Positions 50,603-59,081 of a stretch of 60,001 nt of DNA are shown here, in pieces. Both the position numbers and the translations under genes were made by a program. Every line of letters begins with the position of its first letter. The first letter of the stretch is position 1. The stretch is from JBBROS01 sp038229135 (GTDB lineage: Bacteria > Pseudomonadota > Alphaproteobacteria > Acetobacterales > Acetobacteraceae): contig JBBROS010000021.1 in the NCBI GenBank assembly GCA_038229135.1, positions 1 through 60,001 on the forward strand, in the 5' to 3' direction. The notes beneath the pieces were generated by a model that saw only the letters and a list, made by a program, of their open reading frames with translations, made no database searches and was not told where the DNA came from.

Positions 50603-51480
50603 CACGGCGTGGCCGGCACCGCGGCTCCGGGCTTCTGCCGCCGGCGGTCGTGCCAGGCCTCCATCAGCTGCAGCACGGTCGCCGCCGTCTCCTCGATGCT
50701 GCGCCGCGTCACGTCGATCACCGGCCAGCCGCGCCGCGCACACATCCGCCGGGCCCAGAGCAGCTCGGCCTTCACCGCCTCCACGTCCACGTAGCTGGTC
50801 TGCTCCCCCCGGACCCGCCCCGTGTCCGACCCGGCGGCGATCAGCTTCAGCCGGTGCCGCCGGATCTCGATCAGCGCCATCGGGTCGAGCGTGAGGCCGA
50901 TCACCGGGCACACGGGATGCTCCAACCCCGGCGGGTCCGGGGTGCCCGGCACGAGCGGCACGTTGGCGGCCTTGATCCCGCGGTTGGCAAGGTAGAAGGA
51001 CGTCGGTGTCTTGCTGCTGCGGCTGACGCCCACCATCACCACGTCCGCCTCGGCGATCCCGGCCTGCGCCTGGCCGTCGTCATGGGCCAGCACGTAGTGC
51101 ATGGCGTCGATCCGGCGAAAATAATCCGCATCCAGCACATATTGCCGCCCGGGCCGGCTCTGTGCCGTCTCGCCCAACTCCTCCTGCAGGAGGGTCAACA
51201 CCGGGTCCAGCACGTTCACCACGCGGGCGCCGAGCCGCGCGCAGGTGGTTTCGAGGTCGTTGCGGAGCGCCTTGTCGATGACGGTGCTCAGCACCGGCCC
51301 GGGGTCCGCCTCTATCCCCTCCAGCACCCGGTGCAGCTGGAAGCGCGTTCGAATGAGGCTCCAGCGGTGATACACCACCTCCACGTGCTCGAACTGCGAC
51401 ACCGTGGCCCGGGCGATGCTGTTCAGCGTCTCTCCGGTTGCGTCGGACACCAGGTGCAGGTTCAGCCGGGGCATATCCAT
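50602..51480 (-). CDS. Pyruvate, phosphate dikinase (or PEP synthase) regulatory protein, DUF299
   Basis: 292 residues. The P-loop is VGVSRSSKTPTSFYLANRG (family GVSRxSKTP) and LHLVSDATGETLNSIARA the N-terminal signature. The bifunctional kinase/pyrophosphorylase phosphorylates and dephosphorylates the catalytic-loop threonine of PPDK or PEP synthase, which partner is not determinable. Start ATG 51480 (or ATG 51474) marks the left edge of the candidate origin. Neither start has a clear ribosome-binding site. Downstream maf is coupled by a one-base overlap. Confidence 0.92.
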   Translation of the reverse strand: MDMPRLNLHLVSDATGETLNSIARATVSQFEHVEVVYHRWSLIRTRFQLHRVLEGIEADPGPVLSTVIDKALRNDLETTCARLGARVVNVLDPVLTLLQEELGETAQSRPGRQYVLDADYFRRIDAMHYVLAHDDGQAQAGIAEADVVMVGVSRSSKTPTSFYLANRGIKAANVPLVPGTPDPPGLEHPVCPVIGLTLDPMALIEIRRHRLKLIAAGSDTGRVRGEQTSYVDVEAVKAELLWARRMCARRGWPVIDVTRRSIEETAATVLQLMEAWHDRRRQKPGAAVPATP

Positions 51481-51776
51481 GATTGGGAGGATAGCGGGGA
51501 TAAGTGCCCGGCGCACCCCTGCCAGGGAGAGCCTCACGGAATCGCGAGGATAACTCACGCAAACGCGAGCACAAGGGACAACGCATGGCCGGTCCCGTAA
51601 CCCAATGGGCACAATGGCGGACGCGCATACGGGTTCAAAGGCTTGCGGGGCAACGTTCGTGTGGATAAGACCGGTAGGGGCCGGGCGTGAGCCGGGTACC
51701 CCGTTGTCCACAGGCCCTCTCTACCACCACCGAAGATTCTCTTTTCTTTATTCTTGATTGGAAGGGTGGCTCGCGA
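51481..51776. other. Candidate chromosomal replication origin (oriC) between ppsR and hemE
   Basis: Known: oriC of Caulobacter crescentus and Rickettsia lies next to hemE. Here the 296-bp divergent spacer contains a perfect DnaA box on the minus strand (TGTGGATAA, 51660-51668), a one-mismatch box on the plus strand (TTGTCCACA, 51704-51712), two weaker GGATAA-core sites (51495-51503, 51545-51553) and an AT-rich unwinding-like tract (51733-51757, including a GATTC). Genes on both sides point away. It must also contain the promoters of hemE and ppsR. Confidence 0.7.
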
Positions 51777-52802
51777 ATGACCAAGCCCCTGCTGCGGGTT
51801 CTCGGGGGCGAGGCGGTGTGGCCCCCTCCGGTATGGCTCATGCGCCAGGCCGGGCGCTACCTGCCGGAGTATCGAGCGGTGCGTGCCACGGCTGGCGACT
51901 TCGTGACCCTTTGCACCACGCCCAAGCTCGCCGCCGAGGTCACGCTGCAGCCCATCCGGCGCTATGGGTTCGATGCCGCCATCCTGTTCAGTGACATCCT
52001 GATGGTGCCGTGGGCGCTGGGCCAGGGCCTGTCCTTCAGGGAGGGCGAGGGCCCCGTGCTGCCCCCCATACGGGACGCGGCCGGGGTCGCTGCGCTCGAC
52101 GTGACGCGTGTGCGGGAAGCGGTGAGCCCCATCCTCGAGACGGTCGCACGCACGGTCGCCGGGCTGCCGGACAGCGTGACGATGATCGGGTTCGCAGGCT
52201 CGCCCTTCACCGTCGCCTGCTACATGGTGGAGGGCGGCGGCTCGAAGGAGTTCGCCCATATCCGCGGGATGGCGCACGGCACGCCGGCCACCTTGGATGC
52301 GCTGGTCGCCATCATCGAAGAGGCGAGCGTGACGTACCTGTCCGCCCAGGTCGAGGCCGGCGCCGAAGTGCTGATGCTGTTCGACAGCTGGGCCGGCGTG
52401 CTCTCTCCCACGCTGTTCCGCCGCTATGTCATTGCCCCTACGCGCCGCATCGTGGACCGCATGCGGGCGCTGCACCCCGCCATCCCCATCATCGGATTCC
52501 CCCGCCTAGCCGGTGTTATGGTGGGCGAATATGCCGAAGCCACCGCTGTCGATGCGGTCGCGCTCGACACCGGGGCGGACCTCGTGCGGGCGGCGGCGCT
52601 GGTGCCGGCGCGCGTGGCGACCCAGGGCAACCTCGACCCGCTGGCCCTCGTCGCCGGGGGCGACGCGCTGCTGCGGGAGGCGGACCTGGTGCTCGAAGGT
52701 GCGCGCGGGCGGCCGCACATCTTCAACCTCGGCCATGGCATCGTGCCACAGACGTCGCCGGACCACGTCGCCCAGCTGCTCGCCCACATCCGTGCCGCAT
52801 GA
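51777..52802 (+). CDS. hemE: Uroporphyrinogen decarboxylase
   Basis: 341 residues, typical length. The signature WLMRQAGRYLPEYRAVRA (about residues 20-37) carries the substrate-binding Arg residues, and FSDILMVPWALGQGL the catalytic Asp; GFAGSPFTVACYMVEG is a further family block. It decarboxylates uroporphyrinogen III to coproporphyrinogen III in haem biosynthesis. First gene of a haem-related plus-strand cluster; its start borders the candidate oriC. GGAAGGG lies 11 bases upstream of the ATG. Confidence 0.96.
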   Translation: MTKPLLRVLGGEAVWPPPVWLMRQAGRYLPEYRAVRATAGDFVTLCTTPKLAAEVTLQPIRRYGFDAAILFSDILMVPWALGQGLSFREGEGPVLPPIRDAAGVAALDVTRVREAVSPILETVARTVAGLPDSVTMIGFAGSPFTVACYMVEGGGSKEFAHIRGMAHGTPATLDALVAIIEEASVTYLSAQVEAGAEVLMLFDSWAGVLSPTLFRRYVIAPTRRIVDRMRALHPAIPIIGFPRLAGVMVGEYAEATAVDAVALDTGADLVRAAALVPARVATQGNLDPLALVAGGDALLREADLVLEGARGRPHIFNLGHGIVPQTSPDHVAQLLAHIRAA

Positions 52803-52848
52803 CGTGTCCCCCGCTTGACCTAGCCGTGCGATAGGCCACTTTCCATCC

Positions 52849-53964
52849 ATGCCCGAAGCCCCAATCCCCCGCGCCCGGCGACGCATCGCGATCGTGCTGT
52901 TCAACCTGGGCGGCCCGGACAAGCCGTCCTCGGTGAAGCCGTTCCTGGTGAACCTCTTCAAGGACCCGGCCATCCTGCGTGTGCCGTTCTTCGTGCGCCC
53001 CTGGCTGGCGCGGCTGATCGCGACGTTGCGGGTCAAGGCCGCGACCGCGAACTACGAAATCCTGGGCGGCAAGTCCCCGCTGCTCGAATTGACGATCGAC
53101 CAGGCCAACGCGCTCGAGACGCGGGTGGGCGAGGTGCGGCCGGATCTGGAGCCACGCTGCTTCGTCGCGATGCGCTACTGGCACCCGTTCAGCCTCGAGA
53201 CGGCCCGGGCCGTGCGTGCGTGGGATCCGGAGGAGGTGGTGCTCGTGCCGCTCTATCCGCAGTACTCCACCACGACCACCGGCAGCAGCCTGACGGCGTG
53301 GCGCGAGGCGGCGGCACAGGCCGGCCTGGTAAAGCCAGTGAGCACGCTGTGCTGCTACCATTCGGACCCGGGCTACATCGAGGCCACCACGGCCCTCGTG
53401 CGCCAGAGCCTGGTCGATGCGCGCGCTGCAATGCCCCCCGGCCACGGCCTGCGCGTGCTGTTCTCCGCGCACGGGCTGCCCGAAGCCATCATCAAGAAGG
53501 GCGACCCCTACCAGCACCAGGTGGAGCGCACGGTCGTCGCCGTGATCCAGGCCCTGGGCGAGGACGGGCTCGATGCCGTCACCTGCTACCAGTCCCGCGC
53601 GACGCCGCAGAAATGGATCGGGCCGAGCACCGAGGATGAGATCGAACGGGCCGCGCATGACCAGGTCGGCATCCTGGTCGTGCCGATCGCCTTCGTCAGC
53701 GAGCACTCGGAGACGCTGGTGGAGCTGGACGTCGAGTATCGCGAGCTGGCTGAGGAGAAAGGGATCCACCACTACTTCCGCTGCCCGGCCCAGAACAGCG
53801 ACCCCGGCTTCATAGACGCGCTGTCCGAACTCGTGCAGGCCTCGCTCGCCCGGGGTCCTGGCCTGTGCAGCTTCGTCGGCCAGCGGACCTGCTACAAGCC
53901 GTATGGCGACTGCCCCCACGCGCGTGCCGGGGCGCCGGCGGACCGGGTGCCGGCCCTGGTATGA
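52849..53964 (+). CDS. hemH: Ferrochelatase
   Basis: 371 residues. The start IAIVLFNLGGPDKPSSVKPF is the family signature; the active-site His is in VLFSAHGLPEAIIKKGDPY and the opposing Glu in AFVSEHSETLVELD. It inserts Fe2+ into protoporphyrin IX, the last step of haem synthesis. The C-terminal CSFVGQRTCYKPYGDCPH carries three Cys in a short stretch, as in many proteobacterial enzymes that may hold an iron-sulfur cluster (cluster is inference). Located 46 bp after hemE. Confidence 0.95.
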   Translation: MPEAPIPRARRRIAIVLFNLGGPDKPSSVKPFLVNLFKDPAILRVPFFVRPWLARLIATLRVKAATANYEILGGKSPLLELTIDQANALETRVGEVRPDLEPRCFVAMRYWHPFSLETARAVRAWDPEEVVLVPLYPQYSTTTTGSSLTAWREAAAQAGLVKPVSTLCCYHSDPGYIEATTALVRQSLVDARAAMPPGHGLRVLFSAHGLPEAIIKKGDPYQHQVERTVVAVIQALGEDGLDAVTCYQSRATPQKWIGPSTEDEIERAAHDQVGILVVPIAFVSEHSETLVELDVEYRELAEEKGIHHYFRCPAQNSDPGFIDALSELVQASLARGPGLCSFVGQRTCYKPYGDCPHARAGAPADRVPALV

Positions 53965-53971
53965 GCCCTGC

Positions 53972-54631
53972 ATGAGTTCGCTCGGCCTGGTCATTTTCGA
54001 TTGCGACGGGGTGCTGGTCGACAGTGAGGGAGCCGCCAGCAGCGCCGTTGCGCGGGAACTGACGGCGATGGGCTGGCCCATGACGGACCTCGAGGCGATG
54101 GGGCTGTTCGTCGGCATGACCCTCGAGGACATGGTCCCGATGGTCGAGGCGCGGCTCGGCACGCTGCCGGCGGACTGGCCCGAGCGCCTGCGCGGGACGT
54201 TGATCGCGGCCATGGCGAACGAGGCGACCCCGATGCCTGGCATTCCCGCCGTGCTGCACGCGGTGAGCGCACTCGGGCTGCCCTGGCGCGTCGCGTCGAA
54301 CTCGAGTCATGCCGAGATGGACGTGAAGTTCGCCCGCACCGGCCTCGCCGGAGTGGTTGGTAACCGTAAGCACAGCTCGGACGACGTGGCCCGCGGCAAG
54401 CCGGCGCCGGACGTGTTCCTCGCTGCCGCCGCCGCGGAGGGCATGCCGCCCGCGCGCTGCCTGGTGGTGGAGGACAGCGTGCTCGGCGCCCGGGGTGCCG
54501 TGGCGGCGGGGATGGACGTGGTTGGCCTGGTGCCGCACGGCGACGGCGCGGCGCTCCGGGCCGAGGGCGCCCGCATCATCGGCCACCTGGACGAGCTGCC
54601 CGCGCTGCTGCTGGCCCGGCAGGCCGCATGA
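53972..54631 (+). CDS. HAD superfamily phosphatase (phosphoglycolate phosphatase-like)
   Basis: 219 residues. Motif I FDCDGVLVDSEG (nucleophile and acid/base Asp), motif II VASNSSHAEM (Ser), motif III Lys in RGKPAPDVFLAAA and motif IV VVEDSVLGARGAV. The helical cap lies at residues ~20-80. Substrate is a small sugar phosphate or similar and not predictable. It sits between hemH and hemJ and overlaps hemJ by four bases; co-expression with haem genes is clear, a role in haem metabolism is not. Confidence 0.88.
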   Translation: MSSLGLVIFDCDGVLVDSEGAASSAVARELTAMGWPMTDLEAMGLFVGMTLEDMVPMVEARLGTLPADWPERLRGTLIAAMANEATPMPGIPAVLHAVSALGLPWRVASNSSHAEMDVKFARTGLAGVVGNRKHSSDDVARGKPAPDVFLAAAAAEGMPPARCLVVEDSVLGARGAVAAGMDVVGLVPHGDGAALRAEGARIIGHLDELPALLLARQAA

Positions 54632-55083
54632 CCATCCCGGTGCTGGCGTACATCTACCCGTGGGTGAAGTCGTTCCACGTCATTTCATTGGTGGCCTGGA
54701 TGGCCGGCATCTTCTACCTGCCGAGGCTGTTCGTGTATCACTGCGACCTGGTGCGCGGCTCGATCGAGAGCGAACGCTTCAAGGTGATGGAGCGGCGGCT
54801 CTACAAGCAGATCATGGTGCCGGCGATGATCGCCACATGGGTGTTCGGCATCTTGCTCGTGCTCACGCCCGGCATCGTGGATTGGTCCGGCTTCAATTGG
54901 TGGCATGTGAAGTTCGCGGCCGTGATCCTCATGACCGGCTTCCAGGGCGCCATGGGCAAGTGGCGACGGCAGTTCATGGAGGACCGCAATCAGAAGAGCC
55001 ACAAGTATTACCGGGTGGCCAACGAGGTCCCGACGGTATTGCTGGTGATCATCGTGATCATGGCGATCGTCAAGCCGTTCTGA
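54628..55083 (+). CDS. hemJ: Protoporphyrinogen IX oxidase HemJ
   Basis: 151 residues with four predicted membrane helices. Conserved His17 (VKSFHVISLVAWMAGIFYLP) and Lys in WWHVKFAAVILMTGFQG are required in characterised HemJ proteins, and the loop RRLYKQIMVPAMIATW is typical. HemJ oxidises protoporphyrinogen IX to protoporphyrin IX, linked to the respiratory chain through a haem b. No hemG or hemY gene is seen in the window, so HemJ fills the gap between hemE/hemF-type and hemH steps. Start shares ATGA with the HAD stop. Confidence 0.93.
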   Translation: MTIPVLAYIYPWVKSFHVISLVAWMAGIFYLPRLFVYHCDLVRGSIESERFKVMERRLYKQIMVPAMIATWVFGILLVLTPGIVDWSGFNWWHVKFAAVILMTGFQGAMGKWRRQFMEDRNQKSHKYYRVANEVPTVLLVIIVIMAIVKPF

Positions 55084-55308
55084 ACCGCGCCTGCTCGGGC
55101 CGTCCTCGTGAACCGCAGGTGGCCCGCTCTGACGAAGTACCCTTGACCCGGCGCCTTCAGGGTGCCAACTCACGTCCAGCCGGACCCGCGCCGGCCGATC
55201 GAGTGGCCCTGCCCCGAGTGGGCGCCCCGTTCACCTCCTCCCCCGTGGACATCCCCGCCGCGCCCCCTCCTGGAGCGTGTGCCGTCCGCCCCCGATCAAG
55301 GCGCACCC

Positions 55309-56583
55309 ATGCACCTCGCTGAACTGAAGGCCAAAGCACCTGGCGACCTGCTCGCCTTGGCTGAGTCCCTACAAATCGAGAACGCGTCCAGCCTGCGCAA
55401 GCAGGACATGATGTTTGCAATCCTCAAGAACCAGGCCGACCAGGATCTGGCCATCTTCGGCGAAGGCACGCTCGAGATCATGCCGGACGGCTTCGGATAT
55501 CTCCGCAGCTCCCAGGCCAACTTCCTGCCAGGCCCCGATGACATCTACATCAGCCCCAACCAGGTCCGCCGCTACGCGCTTCGCACCGGGGACACCGTCG
55601 AGGGCCAGATCCGCGCGCCCCGCGACGGCGAGCGCTACTTCGCGCTGCTCAAGCTGAACACCATCAACTTCGAGCCGCCGGACGCCGTGAAGCATCGGAT
55701 CAACTTCGACAACCTCACCCCCCTCTACCCCGAGCGACGGCTCAAGATGGAGGTCGAGAACTTCCAGTCCGTTGCCAAGGGTCCGGGCAAGGACATGACG
55801 CCGCGGGTGATCGACCTCATCACCCCCATCGGCATGGGCCAGCGCGCGCTGATCGTGGCCCCGCCGCGCACGGGAAAGACGGTGATGCTGCAGAACATCG
55901 CCACCGCCATCGCGGCCAACCACCCGGAGGTGTTCCTCCTGGTGCTGCTCATCGACGAGCGCCCCGAGGAAGTCACGGACATGAGCCGCACGGTGAAGGG
56001 CGAAGTCGTCGCCAGCACGTTCGACGAGCCCGCGGTCCGGCACGTGCAAGTCACCGAGATGGTGCTCGAGAAGGCCAAGCGCCTGGTGGAGCACAAGCGG
56101 GACGTGGTGATCCTGCTCGACAGCATCACGCGCCTGGCCCGCGCCTACAACACGGTCGTGCCGAGCAGCGGCAAGGTGCTCACGGGCGGCGTGGACGCGA
56201 ACGCCCTGCAGCGCCCGAAGCGCTTCTTCGGCGCTGCCCGCAACATCGAGGAGGGCGGCAGCCTGACCATCATCGCCACCGCGCTGATCGACACCGGCAG
56301 TCGCATGGACGAGGTGATCTTCGAGGAGTTCAAGGGCACCGGCAACAGCGAGATCGTGCTGGATCGCAAGCTGAGCGACAAGCGGACCTTCCCCGCCATC
56401 GACATCACCAAGTCCGGCACCCGCAAAGAGGAACTACTGGTGGACCGTAGCACCCTCTCCAAGATGTGGGTGCTACGCCGCATCCTGGGCCCGATGGGGA
56501 TGGCAGACGGCATGGACTTCCTGTTGGACAAGCTGAAGTACAGCAAGACCAACCAGGACTTCTTCGACGCAATGAACACTTGA
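55309..56583 (+). CDS. rho: Transcription termination factor Rho
   Basis: 424 residues. The N-terminal RNA-binding domain (LKAKAPGDLLALAESLQIEN, then GFGYLRSSQANFLPGPDDIY) precedes the ATPase domain, with Walker A VAPPRTGKTVMLQ, Walker B VVILLDSITRLARAYN and the Q/R-loop motifs PSSGKVLTGGVDANAL. Rho is a homohexameric RNA helicase that ends transcription. The ATG at 55309 starts MHLAELKAK, the family start. The 225-bp spacer 55084-55308 has no gene and probably carries the rho leader and promoter. Confidence 0.96.
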   Translation: MHLAELKAKAPGDLLALAESLQIENASSLRKQDMMFAILKNQADQDLAIFGEGTLEIMPDGFGYLRSSQANFLPGPDDIYISPNQVRRYALRTGDTVEGQIRAPRDGERYFALLKLNTINFEPPDAVKHRINFDNLTPLYPERRLKMEVENFQSVAKGPGKDMTPRVIDLITPIGMGQRALIVAPPRTGKTVMLQNIATAIAANHPEVFLLVLLIDERPEEVTDMSRTVKGEVVASTFDEPAVRHVQVTEMVLEKAKRLVEHKRDVVILLDSITRLARAYNTVVPSSGKVLTGGVDANALQRPKRFFGAARNIEEGGSLTIIATALIDTGSRMDEVIFEEFKGTGNSEIVLDRKLSDKRTFPAIDITKSGTRKEELLVDRSTLSKMWVLRRILGPMGMADGMDFLLDKLKYSKTNQDFFDAMNT

Positions 56584-56714
56584 ATGTTGGCGTAACCCAA
56601 CACCCTCACCTTCCGCCTGGCACCTGGTTTCTGCGATACTCTTAGGCCGGTCCCCTTGGTTGGTGCGTTTCGCCCACCCTGCGTTCGTGGGGTGGGTGAA
56701 ACCCACCTTGCCAC
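56584..56714. terminator. Convergent rho/corC intergenic region with two hairpins
   Basis: GTTGGcgtaacCCAAC at 56585-56600 follows the rho stop directly. A longer dyad, TTTCGCCCACCC(56668-56679) with GGGTGGGTGAAA(56690-56701), lies before the corC end. GGTGGGTGAAACCCACC at 56691-56707 is also palindromic, giving two overlapping foldings. Neither ends in a T run; they probably act as a bidirectional transcription stop. Confidence 0.6.
56690..56707. repeat. Short GGTGGGT/ACCCACC palindrome, copy 3
   Basis: Same element as at 20449-20466, with GAA in place of the three-base centre GCG. Overlaps the terminator-like dyad. Confidence 0.7.
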
Positions 56715-57575
56715 CTACCCCACCTTGAGCGCCCGCACCCGCAGGCGCCGGATCTGACGCGCATCCGCCTCCAGGATCCGGAACTCCAGTCCCGACGGAT
56801 GGCTGATCACCTCGCCCCGCGACGGCACCCGGCCGGCCAGCGTGAACACCAGGCCGCCCACCGTGTCGATGTCCGCATCCCGTTCATCGTCGGTCAGTAT
56901 GCTGCCGAAGCGTGCTTCGAACGCCTCGATCGATAGCCGGGCATCCAGGTCCAGCGCGCCGTCCGGCCGTTCCGTGATCATGGGCACGGCCACCTCGTCG
57001 TGCTCGTCGGCGATGTCGCCCACGATCTCCTCGACCAGGTCCTCGATGGTCAGCAGGCCGTCGATGCCGCCGTACTCGTCCACCACCAGGGCCAAATGCA
57101 CCCGGGCCTGGCGCATCTGCAGCAGCAGGTCCAGCACAGGCACCTGCGGCGCCACCATCAACGGCCGCCGCAGCAGCGCCTCGAGCTTGAAATCGTCCGT
57201 CCGGCCCACGTAGCTGAACACGTCCTTGATGTGGACCATGCCCACGATCTCGTCGAGCTGCTCCCGATAGACCGGCATACGGCTATGGCCTTCGCGCCGG
57301 ATCTGGTCCAGCGCCTGCTCGAGCGACACGTCCACCGGCATGGCGATGATGTCGGCCCGCGGGATCATCACGTCGTCGGCCGACGTCCCGCGCAGGCGCA
57401 GCACGTTGGCGATCAGCGCGCGCTCCTGCCGATCGAGCTCCGGGACTTCGCCGTTCTCCTGCGTATGCTCCGCGCTTTCTTTGACGAGCTCCGCGATGCT
57501 CTCCCGCACGCCATGGTCGACACGGCCCAGCAGCCGGTTCCGCACCCGGTGCAGCGTGCTCCGCGCGCCGCTCAT
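56715..57575 (-). CDS. CorC/HlyC-type CBS-domain protein
   Basis: 286 residues from ATG 57575 (coupled by ATGA to ybeY). Two CBS domains (about residues 60-190: DVMIPRADIIAMPVDVSLEQ, GHSRMPVYREQLDEIVGMVH, RVHLALVVDEYGGIDGLLTI) precede the CorC_HlyC domain (residues ~205-285, ending IRRLRVRALKVG). No membrane part, so this is the soluble CorC class linked to Mg2+/Co2+ efflux or envelope homeostasis. It follows ybeZ-ybeY, the conserved order miaB-phoH-ybeY-corC. Confidence 0.9.
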   Translation of the reverse strand: MSGARSTLHRVRNRLLGRVDHGVRESIAELVKESAEHTQENGEVPELDRQERALIANVLRLRGTSADDVMIPRADIIAMPVDVSLEQALDQIRREGHSRMPVYREQLDEIVGMVHIKDVFSYVGRTDDFKLEALLRRPLMVAPQVPVLDLLLQMRQARVHLALVVDEYGGIDGLLTIEDLVEEIVGDIADEHDEVAVPMITERPDGALDLDARLSIEAFEARFGSILTDDERDADIDTVGGLVFTLAGRVPSRGEVISHPSGLEFRILEADARQIRRLRVRALKVG

Positions 57576-58024
57576 CGTGCGCCCCCGAAGGCGCGCCACG
57601 GGTTGCCGACACCGAGGCGCCTCAGCGTGGCCGTTTCGAGCAGCTCCATCCGCCGTGCGTCCCCGGCGTGATGATGGTCGTAGCCGCGCAGGTGCAGGGC
57701 GCCATGGACCACGAGGTGGACAAGGTGATGCGCCACCCGCTTGCCCGCATCCCTCGCCTCCCGCCGCACCACACCGGAGGCGAGGGCGATGTCCCCGCCT
57801 TCGAAGGTCAGCACGTTGGTCGGCTTGTCCTGTCCGCGCCACGTCCGGTTCAGCCGCCGGACCGCGGCGTCGCTCGTGAGCAGCACGGCGCCCACGCCAC
57901 CCCCGGCCGCGGCCGCCCGGCGCACCAACCAATCCAGCCGGGGCACCATGCGCCTCCAGGCCGGGTCGTCGATGATCACATCTAATCGCCCCGCCGAAGC
58001 GGGGGGTCTACTGTCGGGCTCCAT
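57572..58024 (-). CDS. ybeY: Endoribonuclease YbeY
   Basis: 150 residues. The zinc motif HGALHLRGYDHHH (Hx3Hx5H) and the WRGQDKPTNVLTF signature identify the rRNA maturation endonuclease that trims the 16S rRNA 3' end and takes part in ribosome quality control. ATG 58024 follows AGGA; it overlaps the phoH stop by 17 bases. The frame is open further upstream (to 58111), but that part is shadow of phoH. Confidence 0.92.
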   Translation of the reverse strand: MEPDSRPPASAGRLDVIIDDPAWRRMVPRLDWLVRRAAAAGGGVGAVLLTSDAAVRRLNRTWRGQDKPTNVLTFEGGDIALASGVVRREARDAGKRVAHHLVHLVVHGALHLRGYDHHHAGDARRMELLETATLRRLGVGNPWRAFGGAR

Positions 58025-59081
58025 ATCGGTCCTGTGTGCCTTCGGCGCTGCCGGCCGCGTCGCGTTGCGCCTGCGCCCGCTGGTCGTAGGCGTTGACGAT
58101 GGCGGCCACAAGCGGGTGCCGCACCACGTCCCGCACGCCGAAGCGGTTCACGCCGATGCCGGGCAGGCCCTCCAGCGTCTCGAGCGCGTCCCGCAGGCCG
58201 GATTTCTGGCCCTGCGGCAGGTCGATCTGGCTCATGTCGCCGGTGATGACCATCCGCGTGCCCTCGCCCATGCGGGTGAGGAACATCTTCATCTGCACCG
58301 GTGTCGTGTTCTGCGCCTCGTCCAGGATCACGAAGGCATGCGCCAGGGTCCGTCCACGCATGAACGCGAGCGGCGCCACCTCGATCTCGCCCGTCGCCAT
58401 ACGGCGGATCACCTGGTCGCCCGGCATCATGTCGTGCAGGGCGTCGTAGAGCGGCCGCAGGTAGGGATCGACCTTCTCCTTCAGGTCTCCGGGCAGGAAC
58501 CCCAGCCGCTCGCCAGCCTCGACCGCCGGGCGGCTCAGCACGATCTTGTCCACGCGCCCGGCCGCCAGCATCGCCACGCCCTGGGCCACGGCGAGGTAGG
58601 TCTTGCCCGTGCCGGCCGGGCCGATGCCGAACACCATTTCGTGCTTGGCGAGCATCTCGATGTAGGCGAGCTGGCCGGGCGAACGTGGCCCGATGGCGCC
58701 GCGCCGCGTATGGATGGCCGGCAGGTCCCGCAGCGGCAGCCGCGGATCCTCGTCCCGCTCCGCCGGCGCACTGAGGGCCGCGTCGGCCATGCGCACGGCC
58801 GCATCCACGTCGCCGCGCGACAGGCCGCGCCCTTGCTCGAGCCGCTTGTACAAGGACTGCAACGCGCCCCGCGCCGCTTCTGCCCGCACCGCATCCCCGT
58901 TGATCGCGATCCGGTTGCCCCGCGCGCTGAGCCGTACGCCGAGGCCCTGCTCGAGCCGGACGAGGTTGCGGTCATGGTCGCCCAGCAGCAGTGCAAGCAA
59001 ATGGTTGTCGTCGAATTGGACGGTCAGCGCCTTCGAGGACGCGCCAGAGTTGGTCGGGGTAGCGGCAGTGATGATGTTCAA
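58008..59081 (-). CDS. ybeZ: PhoH family ATPase (YbeZ)
   Basis: 357 residues. An N-terminal RNA-binding-like part (about 1-120) is followed by the PhoH P-loop domain: FGIGPAGTGKTYLAVAQGVA (Walker A), VILDEAQNTTPVQMKMFLTR (Walker B) and TGDMSQIDLPQG. PhoH/YbeZ partners YbeY in rRNA processing. Its start overlaps the miaB stop by four bases, placing it in the miaB-ybeZ-ybeY-corC operon. Confidence 0.93.
   Translation of the reverse strand: MNIITAATPTNSGASSKALTVQFDDNHLLALLLGDHDRNLVRLEQGLGVRLSARGNRIAINGDAVRAEAARGALQSLYKRLEQGRGLSRGDVDAAVRMADAALSAPAERDEDPRLPLRDLPAIHTRRGAIGPRSPGQLAYIEMLAKHEMVFGIGPAGTGKTYLAVAQGVAMLAAGRVDKIVLSRPAVEAGERLGFLPGDLKEKVDPYLRPLYDALHDMMPGDQVIRRMATGEIEVAPLAFMRGRTLAHAFVILDEAQNTTPVQMKMFLTRMGEGTRMVITGDMSQIDLPQGQKSGLRDALETLEGLPGIGVNRFGVRDVVRHPLVAAIVNAYDQRAQAQRDAAGSAEGTQDRYGARQ

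Noticed and set aside
50140..51480. Plus-strand frames opposite maf and ppsR
   Set aside because: They mirror genuine family genes and have His/Arg/Gln-rich composition typical of shadows.
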